From positions 12,632-76,631 of the forward strand of contig CAYFFQ010000007.1 of NCBI GenBank assembly GCA_964342465.1: DNA of 64,000 nucleotides. The letters run 5' to 3'. Both the position numbers and the translations under genes were made by a program. The notes beneath the pieces are model-generated. The model searched no databases, had not been told where the DNA came from, and saw nothing but the letters and a program-made list of their open reading frames with translations. The first letter of the stretch is position 1. The number at the start of each line of letters is the position of its first letter. This document shows positions 54,025-61,328 of the stretch, in pieces. This DNA is from MGIIb-Q1 sp964342465 (lineage in GTDB: Archaea; Thermoplasmatota; Poseidoniia; Poseidoniales; Thalassarchaeaceae).

Positions 54025-54822
54025 GTGTCGGAGAGCGTTGAATGGCTCACCGTAAATGCAGGCACTATCTGGCTAGGTAGCGATGACGGGAGAATCTCCA
54101 TCCACCCAATCAAAACAGCTCCGAGACATCAAGTCAGAATCAATTATTCCTTTGAAATAACGAAAAAAGCATATCCGATGTATGAAAATAGAACAGATAT
54201 TCACGATTCATCTGAGGCTTTTCCAGTAAAAGAATATGAGGGAGAGGCGCTGAGACCACCCACCGAAGCGGAATGGGATTTGGCCTACTCACAAGGATTG
54301 CTCAGCAAACCTCAATCGGAGTGGGAAGACCTTGCAGACCGGAGGTCGGTAAGTGGGTATTGGGGGCAGCGATGTGATGGATATCCGAGGACGACATCAC
54401 ATCCGGTGAAGATGGAACTGAAAAAGAGGTGGCGAGGCGATGAAGCAGTGACCGCACATCGCCCAGATTCACTCGGCGAACCCCATGCCTCCATTGTCAC
54501 CCGCTTGGTCAGGCTTCCGGTTGGGGCGAGAGAGAAACCAGATGACCCACCAAGGCTTCCGCTTGAGGATGAAAGGAAATCACTCATCTTACGAGAAATC
54601 TTCATCGCTCTCTTAATTGGTATACTGCCAGCGTTTCTCTGGGCTTTCAACTTCGCCAGCCGCGGGTACATCGCCGAAGGGTGGGCGAACATTGCAATGG
54701 GGGGAATTGCCTTCAGCCTCGCCACCGGATTGGTCTTGCGCCCAAAGCGCGCCTCGTATCACGTCTCTACAGATGGCGCACAAATGGAGAAATGCACTCG
54801 CAGTTGCTCCCACTCAAAATGA
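54025..54822 (+). CDS. FGE/SUMF1-like domain protein with two C-terminal TM helices
   Basis: A 265-aa protein. NAGTIWLGSDDG, PRHQVRINYSFEITKKAYPMYE and RPPTEAEWDLA match the formylglycine-generating-enzyme (SUMF1/FGE) fold. The domain is cut down to ~170 residues and no catalytic cysteine pair is visible, so it is probably a ligand-binding rather than catalytic version. Two TM segments follow near residues 195-245 (EIFIALLIGILPAFLWAF ... MGGIAFSLATGLVL). The start is GTG 54025, supported by a strong ribosome-binding site. It has an unusually AT-rich stretch around 54130-54240. Confidence 0.72.
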   Translation: MSESVEWLTVNAGTIWLGSDDGRISIHPIKTAPRHQVRINYSFEITKKAYPMYENRTDIHDSSEAFPVKEYEGEALRPPTEAEWDLAYSQGLLSKPQSEWEDLADRRSVSGYWGQRCDGYPRTTSHPVKMELKKRWRGDEAVTAHRPDSLGEPHASIVTRLVRLPVGAREKPDDPPRLPLEDERKSLILREIFIALLIGILPAFLWAFNFASRGYIAEGWANIAMGGIAFSLATGLVLRPKRASYHVSTDGAQMEKCTRSCSHSK

Positions 54823-54865
54823 GGTGGACCACCCCGTACGGCTCCTCGTGCCTCATCCCCATCTG

Positions 54866-54945
54866 TTGATTGGGGAAAACCACAATAGTTCCTCGCCCTG
54901 GTATCGCAATCCTACGGTTTGGGGAACACCACAAAAGGTTCCTCA
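54866..54945. repeat. Imperfect direct repeat (~51-bp spacing)
   Basis: TTGGGGAAAACCACAATAG and TTGGGGAACACCACAAAAG, each followed by a TTCCTC-CCC segment, lie about 50 bases apart. Nothing else is recognised in 54823-55030. Confidence 0.6.
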
Positions 54946-55030
54946 CCCAAGCACCCTAAACCTATTCTCACCATCTGTAATCCGGTTGGTAGTGATGTGG
55001 CCGCCCAGCGACGACCAAATGGCCGAATTG

Positions 55031-55114
55031 CTACGCCATGACCACGATTAACATCGAAAAAATGATGAGGACGATGAGAGGGGCTACAATCGCTTTCCGC
55101 ATTGAGTTATCCAT
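55031..55114 (-). CDS. 27-residue single-TM peptide
   Basis: The ATG at 55114 is preceded by AAGGAGG four bases upstream, one of the best ribosome-binding sites in the window. The 27-residue product is a short charged start (MDNSMRK) followed by one hydrophobic helix (APLIVLIIFSMLIVVMA). A TATA-like CATATAGG lies ~25-30 bases upstream of the ATG. It could be a small membrane-protein partner, for the GT2 gene upstream or a stand-alone peptide. Unknown family. Confidence 0.55.
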   Translation of the reverse strand: MDNSMRKAIVAPLIVLIIFSMLIVVMA

Positions 55115-55204
55115 GTCGCCTCCTTGGGATGGTTTCCTATATGAAGGAAAAAAGGGACATCCCACGATTGGCACTCACGGCGACGGCCATACTTCACTGG
55201 AGTT

Positions 55205-56338
55205 TCATTGACGATTCTTGTCATCAATCTGAAGTCCACGGTTCTTGGTGACATGGATTCGCCACCACGCCTTGAGCACCCCCGTCCCATAGGACCAGTG
55301 AAGAAGGAAGGTCATCAGAGGCGCTGCGAACACGGTGAAAAATGACCTACTCGGAGAATTTCCCTTGGCCGCCCCCGCCCAACAGAGGAATAGGTAGAGG
55401 ATGGCGAGAGAGACGGGAGTGTGAGTCGCTGTTCTCGGCAGTCCGAATGGGACTACTTCAGGTGATATGTTCCACACATCGGGGAGGGCGAGTCCACCGT
55501 TCGCAGCCCCCCACACAAACGAGGCGAGGCCGCACAGTACGAGGATTGGAAAGAGTCCGACTGCGGTATGTGACCACGCCTTCATCCGTGGGTGGACATC
55601 ACTGGCCAAGATTCTCACCAATCCGTAGTTCTGAATCTGTTTGCGGACGCGGGCGGGGTTGCGACGGCGGTGCCAGATAATGGCTGAGCCGTCGGTCCAC
55701 AACCGATGCCCGGCTTCCTTGATGCGATGGTCGAGCATCGCATCTTCGCAGCCGATTGCACCCTCGTCAAATCCTTCAACTTCGTCTAATACCGATTTGC
55801 GGTAGGCGGCATTGACTCCGGGCAATTGCTCTGCCGGTTCCAATTCTGCTTCTCCCCGTTTGCCATAATTGGTACCCGCCGTAACCCACTTGGAACAGAA
55901 TGTGACATCGATTACTCGCTGCCAGAAGGTGGACCGATTGTCAGGAGGGGCGAAATTGGGGCCACCAACACCCGCTACCTCTTCACGGTCGAACCAACGA
56001 ACGAGTTTGCCGACCCAATCCGGTTCCACCCAGACATCATCGTCGGTGAACATCACGATGTCGCAGTCGACCTCGCGCAGGGCGACATTGCAGGCGTCGG
56101 CACGGGTTCGCGAACCTTCATCGTCGATGAAACGGAAACCTGCTGCTTCGGCCACGGCCCGAGCAGGGTCGGCGCTGGGACCTACGACCACCACCTCAAA
56201 TGTGGCTCCGCCGGCGCCCACTTCCTCATCAGGCCAAGTTTGTGCGGAGAGGCCATCGAGGGCGATTTGCAACTCCTCGGAATTGCGTAGTGATGGGATG
56301 ATGACGCAGACGCGAGAACCCCCCCCTCCACCATCCAT
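55205..56338 (-). CDS. GT2 glycosyltransferase with C-terminal membrane segments
   Basis: A 377-aa membrane-associated glycosyltransferase. VCVIIPSLRNSEELQIAL starts the GT-A fold, MFTDDDVWVEPDW is the DxD motif, and EQLPGVNAAYRKSVLDEVEGFDE plus EDAMLDHRIKEAGH match processive GT2 enzymes. Three TM segments occupy the last ~120 residues. Likely transfers sugars for surface polysaccharide or glycolipid. The ATG 56338 is chosen; a GTG at 56344 precedes it by two codons. Confidence 0.9.
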   Translation of the reverse strand: MDGGGGGSRVCVIIPSLRNSEELQIALDGLSAQTWPDEEVGAGGATFEVVVVGPSADPARAVAEAAGFRFIDDEGSRTRADACNVALREVDCDIVMFTDDDVWVEPDWVGKLVRWFDREEVAGVGGPNFAPPDNRSTFWQRVIDVTFCSKWVTAGTNYGKRGEAELEPAEQLPGVNAAYRKSVLDEVEGFDEGAIGCEDAMLDHRIKEAGHRLWTDGSAIIWHRRRNPARVRKQIQNYGLVRILASDVHPRMKAWSHTAVGLFPILVLCGLASFVWGAANGGLALPDVWNISPEVVPFGLPRTATHTPVSLAILYLFLCWAGAAKGNSPSRSFFTVFAAPLMTFLLHWSYGTGVLKAWWRIHVTKNRGLQIDDKNRQ

Positions 56339-56429
56339 GACCACCCGACCACTCGGTCCATTTCAAGGGTGATGCATCAATGGCGAGTGGACGAGGGTTT
56401 GATTAGGGAGAGAGATACCTGCGCAGCCC

Positions 56430-58808
56430 ATGAAAATAGCCCATATTGTGCTCTTTCTGCTGCTGCCACTCGCTGCCCTCGCCCCGATTGTCGATACCGG
56501 CAGCGTCGGATTGAGTGTTGAAGATGAACCACTAAATGCCAACGCGAAAAATGCACTCATCGTCAACAATCCGAATGTCAATTGGACTTTCACCGCCGGT
56601 GACTACGCTTCCTTCAATGGCTCGGCCTTCGCCGATAAGATGCGCTCTGAGATGGAAAACACCTCGGAAATCGACAGAGCTGTCGTTGAATGGGTGGGCG
56701 AGATGCGAGCCGACCTACCGGCTGATGTCGCCTGCTCGTTTCCCGCCTACAGCGGACAGTGCCACAGGTTGATGCTAACCATCAGAATGAACCTCACCGC
56801 CTACAATGACACCGACAACTGGATGTTCTCCACCAACACTTCTGTCCTCAGCACCGACCTGATTCCGACCGCCTATACGGGTTGGAGTCAGAGCATTGAG
56901 ACCTCCTACTCCGAAATGTGGATGAGGGAACAGGGTGGCAATGAGGACCTCATGCGAAGCAAGTCTTGGCAGAATTCCACCACTGAAACCTATGTAACTG
57001 GGTATCTGAACAACTTTTCAGTCGGTAACATTTGGACGGAGAACACGACTGAGTGGGAAAATTGGACTAGCAAAGAGGATTCTGAAATGAACAATGGCGG
57101 AACTTGGGTTCCGAACACTCAAACCGACTCTGGCAGCACGACTGACCAGTATGAGACAATCCATAACGCCACGATGGAGACTTCGGTGGAGAGCCCGGGA
57201 TACAATACCGCCAACTCTTCGGGCAGTGGACCTACGACCCTGCGCGCTCTTGTGATTGAGGATTGGAGGATGAATGGGGGGAACTATGAACTCCTTGGCT
57301 CGAGGATTATGGGTGAATGGGGATTCCCTCTATCCGTCGAAGGTGCTCCCATTCTCTCATGGCGATATGTGGTCGGGATATGGGTTGATGCCGATGGTGA
57401 TGGGGTCCACGATTCCCATGACCTGTGTGCCGACACACCAATACCACACACCGACCTTGACGAGGATGGCTGTTCATGGGAACAGCGAGATGACGATGAT
57501 GACGGGGTAGTGAATCCTGCTGACATCTGTGCTGGGACCACCGCCGCGATGACAGACATAGACGGCGACGGCTGTGCTTGGGAGCAGCGAGATGATGATG
57601 GCGATGGTGTCCTCAATCCAGATGACTATTGCGCCGACACACCTGCGGGAGAGCAAGTGGACACCGAACCTCCATGGGTGGGTTGCTCGGCCAGCCAGAC
57701 TGACGGTGATAACGATGGAGTCTCTGACGCCAATGACACCTGCCCAGGGTATGATGACAACATAGATGTGGATGGAGATGGAATCGCTGATGGATGTGAT
57801 TCCATGATTGACAATGATGGTGACGGTGTCAACAACACAGCCGACCTCTGCGAGGGTTTTGACGACCTGATTGATGTCGACCAAGATGGTACTCCAGATG
57901 GCTGTGACGATATCATTGACAGCGACTTCGATGGAGTCGCTGACGATGTCGACGAATGCATGGGATATGATGACACAATCGACGAGGACGGCGACGGTAT
58001 CGTCGATGGATGTGATGACATCGTCGATTCTGATGGTGATGGAGTGGCGGATTCATTCGAAGTCTGCCCCGGTCATGACGACAATGTGGATGTCGATGCC
58101 GATGGAAAACCCGACGGCTGTGACGACATCATCGATTCGGACGGCGATGGAGTGGCAGACGCTGTTGATGCGTGCGCCGGACATGATGACAATGTGGATG
58201 TCGATGGTGACGGTGTTGCCGATGGCTGTGATGACATCATAGATTCTGACTCCGATGGCGTCGCCGATGCCGATGATTCATGTGCCGGCCACGATGACAA
58301 TTTGGATGTCGACAACGATGGAATCGCCGATGGTTGCGACACCCTGCTCGACAATGATGCCGATGGTGTCGCCAACGATGATGATGACTGCGCCGCCACC
58401 CCTGCGGGAACAGAGGTTGATTCCACCGGCTGCAGAACTGCAGACGAGCAGAGTGGAATCGCCGGTGTCAGCACCCCTGTGTTCGCCGGCGCCGCAGTGG
58501 GATTGGTGGCTGTGGTCCTCGTCGTTCTCGCTCTGATGATGCGAGGGGGCAAGGAAGAAGAACCGCGGCAGTATGTTCCTCCGGACACATTGAGTTTCGG
58601 TGGTGCTGGAATGCCGTCGAGGAGAACGGGTTCTCTCGATGACCTCTATCCCACCTCCGGTGCTCCGCCACCGTCAAGCACACCTCACCCTTCACAGGTA
58701 GGGCAGGTGCAACCAGACGGCAATGAATACCTCGAACACCCGCCCCAATCCGGCAATTGGTGGTATCGCGACCGACATACCAACCATTGGCAGAGATGGC
58801 GTGAGTGA
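56430..58808 (+). CDS. Cell-surface thrombospondin type 3 repeat protein
   Basis: A 792-aa secreted, membrane-anchored protein. A signal peptide (residues 1-18) is followed by a ~290-residue N-terminal domain. Then come about 13 calcium-binding TSP3 repeats (consensus DxDxDGxxDxxDxC, residues ~320-670). A TM helix (~685-707) and a cytoplasmic tail ending QSGNWWYRDRHTNHWQRWRE follow. Paired cysteines per repeat are conserved. The last codons lie in a 37-bp tandem repeat that continues past the stop. Likely a Ca2+-stabilised surface stalk or adhesin. Confidence 0.92.
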   Translation: MKIAHIVLFLLLPLAALAPIVDTGSVGLSVEDEPLNANAKNALIVNNPNVNWTFTAGDYASFNGSAFADKMRSEMENTSEIDRAVVEWVGEMRADLPADVACSFPAYSGQCHRLMLTIRMNLTAYNDTDNWMFSTNTSVLSTDLIPTAYTGWSQSIETSYSEMWMREQGGNEDLMRSKSWQNSTTETYVTGYLNNFSVGNIWTENTTEWENWTSKEDSEMNNGGTWVPNTQTDSGSTTDQYETIHNATMETSVESPGYNTANSSGSGPTTLRALVIEDWRMNGGNYELLGSRIMGEWGFPLSVEGAPILSWRYVVGIWVDADGDGVHDSHDLCADTPIPHTDLDEDGCSWEQRDDDDDGVVNPADICAGTTAAMTDIDGDGCAWEQRDDDGDGVLNPDDYCADTPAGEQVDTEPPWVGCSASQTDGDNDGVSDANDTCPGYDDNIDVDGDGIADGCDSMIDNDGDGVNNTADLCEGFDDLIDVDQDGTPDGCDDIIDSDFDGVADDVDECMGYDDTIDEDGDGIVDGCDDIVDSDGDGVADSFEVCPGHDDNVDVDADGKPDGCDDIIDSDGDGVADAVDACAGHDDNVDVDGDGVADGCDDIIDSDSDGVADADDSCAGHDDNLDVDNDGIADGCDTLLDNDADGVANDDDDCAATPAGTEVDSTGCRTADEQSGIAGVSTPVFAGAAVGLVAVVLVVLALMMRGGKEEEPRQYVPPDTLSFGGAGMPSRRTGSLDDLYPTSGAPPPSSTPHPSQVGQVQPDGNEYLEHPPQSGNWWYRDRHTNHWQRWRE

Positions 58809-58853
58809 GCGACATACCAACCATCGGCAGAGATGGCGCGAGTGAGCGACAGC
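58773..58853. repeat. 37-bp tandem repeat spanning the TSP3 gene stop
   Basis: CGACATACCAACCATTGGCAG recurs at 58773 and 58810 (one base changed), with a third partial copy at 58847. The unit encodes the protein's last 12 residues and contains its stop codon. Confidence 0.92.
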
Positions 58854-59000
58854 CACCCCCCGCCATACCCAATTTTCCGCCAATTCCCCAAGTTTCCTCT
58901 GCAAGGATACCGGCATTCCCTCACCAGATTCTTCAGCCGCGCCCGGCAGGGTCTTGCGCGGGCGTCCCTCTCGGGTCAATATCTGTTATTTTCAGCCGCG

Positions 59001-59180
59001 CCCAGTATGACTTGGAAGGACCTGTGACACCGGTGCTGTGCCGTTGAGCGTTCACCCGAGCAAGGCGGAACCATGCCGCCGAGATGTTCGCCCAGTATGA
59101 CTTGGAAGGACCTGTGCCACCGGTGCTGTGCCGTTGAGCGTTCACCCGAGCAAGGCGGAACCATGCCGCCGAGATGTTCG
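59001..59180. repeat. Tandem repeat, 90-bp unit, 2 copies
   Basis: CCCAGTATGACTTGGAAGG recurs at 59001 and 59091 with a single difference over most of the unit. A shorter CAGCCGCGCCC repeat precedes it near 58934 and 58993. The 58809-59327 space holds no recognised gene. Confidence 0.95.
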
Positions 59181-59304
59181 CCCGACTGAGAGCCTGATGG
59201 GTGGTGTGCATCAGCCGAAGTGTTTGCCCGACTGATGACCTTACCCTCTGAAACAACCTCTGATTCCGTATAAGACGGGAAGACGCAAGGTTTTGAAGGT
59301 GGTT

Positions 59305-59321
59305 CAACCCCTCAGGGGTTG
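59305..59321. promoter_or_regulatory. Perfect inverted repeat before the His/Asp-rich gene
   Basis: CAACCCC-TCA-GGGGTTG lies seven bases before the ATG 59328, overlapping the likely ribosome-binding region (AGGGG). A hairpin here would control access of the ribosome, or it is an operator. Confidence 0.45.
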
Positions 59322-59327
59322 AGTGAC

Positions 59328-60446
59328 ATGGCGGTAGGCAGTGGTATTCGATTGAACGGCGCATTGAGCATCCTCTTGGTGATTTTACTCGTGTTGGGCG
59401 GAATGGCATCAATGACTTCTCTAGAAAGTGGAGATGCGGCATTGAGCAGTGAGGGCTCTGCAGACGAGACGGATGATGGGAGGACAACTGGCGAGACAAC
59501 CAACAACGAAGTCAGCAGCGAAGCCCAACTCAGAGAACTGTGCCAGCAGGTCTGGAACCGCATGGATGGAAATGAAGATAGAGACCAGCCGATGCCGAGA
59601 CTCTTTACCGCCGACAGTGCAGATGGACGGCAGAGCGATTCAGCCGGCAACCATCACGGAAATGACTCCGGCGGTCACGATGGCGCTGGAGATGGCCACG
59701 GCGATTCCGGCAACCATGGCGATGATAGTAATGACCCGAGTGGTAATCACCACGGAGATGGGGCTAACGACCACGACGGCGGCCACGATGGCGGCGGAGA
59801 TGGGCACGATGACCCATCCGACCACGATTGGCATCTTCCCGACTACATCTCCGTGCAAAGAACCGCTACTGGAGACTATGTAATTCGTATCACCCATGAT
59901 GACGGAACGGTCACTGAGGAGGTTCTGACCGCAGAAGAGTTTGCCGAGTTCCTCGAAGATTGGGGGTGGCAGACCGACCCTGAGACTGATGAGCAGCACG
60001 ACTGGGTGGATGAAGATGAGGAGCACGACTGGTCTGATGAATGGTTGGAGGATTGGGCACATGACTGGGTTGAGGAAGAGATTCCTGAGATTGCCATGGA
60101 AATCCTCGACGATGGAACCATCATCATCGTCAGAGACAACGGCGATTATGTGGAATATGACATCATTCGTACGAGCGACTCCGGTGAGACGACCATCATC
60201 CGAGTGACCCCTTGGGCCACAGAGGTCATTCACCCATCCCCCGAGGCACAACAGCAGTGGCGAGGCGGCAGCGGTGCCCATGATGAGTGGGGTGGCGAGA
60301 TGGCACCACTTCTCGATGTGAACATCGACTACGATGAGGAGACGATGCAGAGATGCAGAAGGATGATGCATGATAACGAGGGTGATTCACCTGACGGCCC
60401 GGTGATGGATGCCCACCCCTCACCCGAGAGGGAAAGAAGGGAATGA
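59328..60446 (+). CDS. Secreted/anchored His- and Asp-rich protein
   Basis: A 372-aa protein. An N-terminal hydrophobic segment (~9-29) serves as signal or anchor. A low-complexity region (~100-165) is made of HxxD/HDG/NHHG repeats, which should bind transition metals or calcium. A strongly acidic Trp-rich part follows (EQHDWVDEDEEHDWSDEW), with beta-strand segments (DDGTIIIVRDNGDYVEYDII) resembling a repeated acidic fold. No family recognised. ATG 59328 is preferred over TTG 59319. Confidence 0.75.
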   Translation: MAVGSGIRLNGALSILLVILLVLGGMASMTSLESGDAALSSEGSADETDDGRTTGETTNNEVSSEAQLRELCQQVWNRMDGNEDRDQPMPRLFTADSADGRQSDSAGNHHGNDSGGHDGAGDGHGDSGNHGDDSNDPSGNHHGDGANDHDGGHDGGGDGHDDPSDHDWHLPDYISVQRTATGDYVIRITHDDGTVTEEVLTAEEFAEFLEDWGWQTDPETDEQHDWVDEDEEHDWSDEWLEDWAHDWVEEEIPEIAMEILDDGTIIIVRDNGDYVEYDIIRTSDSGETTIIRVTPWATEVIHPSPEAQQQWRGGSGAHDEWGGEMAPLLDVNIDYDEETMQRCRRMMHDNEGDSPDGPVMDAHPSPERERRE

Positions 60447-60543
60447 CTTCCTCACTCCACAAAAAAATGCGTGGGTTGGTTAGAGCCAACGCTTTTGAAC
60501 CTTCTTTGAGGAGCGGAGATATCGCAGGGGTATGGGGAGCACC

Positions 60544-61287
60544 ATGATGAACATAACAGCCCGACAGGACACCTTCAGAATGATTGTGGACATTCTTTCC
60601 GCACTGGTCGATGAAGCGCGGTTCAATTTTGAGCAGGACAAACTGACGGTCAAAGTCGTTGACCCGAGCCATGTGGCGATGATCAAGATGGAGGTCGATG
60701 CCGCCGCTTTTGAATCGTGGGAGGTTGACGAGACCGCTCTCGGCCTAGAATTGGACAAGATTTCCAAACTCGTTCAACTGGCGAACACCGGCGACCTCAT
60801 CATCGTCAACTACAACGACGCCGTCGGTAAAGCGGAGTTTCAGGTCGGTGAAATCGAGAGGACGATTCGCCCCTTGGACCGAAACAACATACCCAACCCG
60901 AATGTTCCTGAATTTCCAACTGCGGCATCAATCTCTCTCTCTGGTGCCAAATTCGCCCGCGCCTTGAAGGCGGCAGACCAAGTTGGAGACCTCGTCACCT
61001 TCTCCGTTGACCAGAATCGTTTCAACATCCATGTCTCCGGAGAATCGGATGCCGTGAATGTCAGTTATGAGGAGGGTGAACTTCAAGACCTCTCTTGTGA
61101 CAATCCTGTAATGAGCCAGTACAGTCTCCAATACCTGCTTCCTCTCGCCAAGAGAATCGAGTCAAATGTCGAGACTGTGACCGTTCGGTTCGGAGACAAG
61201 CATCCACTTCGCCTCGAATTCGAATTCGCCGAAGGAGGAGCAGATGTAGTCTACTTCCTCGCTCCGAGAGTGGAAGGCGAAACATAG
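60544..61287 (+). CDS. pcn: DNA polymerase sliding clamp (PCNA)
   Basis: A 247-aa archaeal PCNA. The N-terminal half has VDEARFNFEQDKLTVKVVDPSHVAMI. The interdomain connector follows (PNPNVPEFPTAASISLS), and the C-terminal YFLAPRVE matches the family. It forms a homotrimeric ring around DNA that tethers polymerase, ligase and FEN1. ATG 60544 (ATGATG) follows a GGGGAG; the in-frame ATG 60532 is less likely. Confidence 0.96.
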   Translation: MMNITARQDTFRMIVDILSALVDEARFNFEQDKLTVKVVDPSHVAMIKMEVDAAAFESWEVDETALGLELDKISKLVQLANTGDLIIVNYNDAVGKAEFQVGEIERTIRPLDRNNIPNPNVPEFPTAASISLSGAKFARALKAADQVGDLVTFSVDQNRFNIHVSGESDAVNVSYEEGELQDLSCDNPVMSQYSLQYLLPLAKRIESNVETVTVRFGDKHPLRLEFEFAEGGADVVYFLAPRVEGET

Positions 61288-61328
61288 TTATCAAACCGTA
61301 ATGTCTCCTCAGCGAGAGATGAAGCGCT

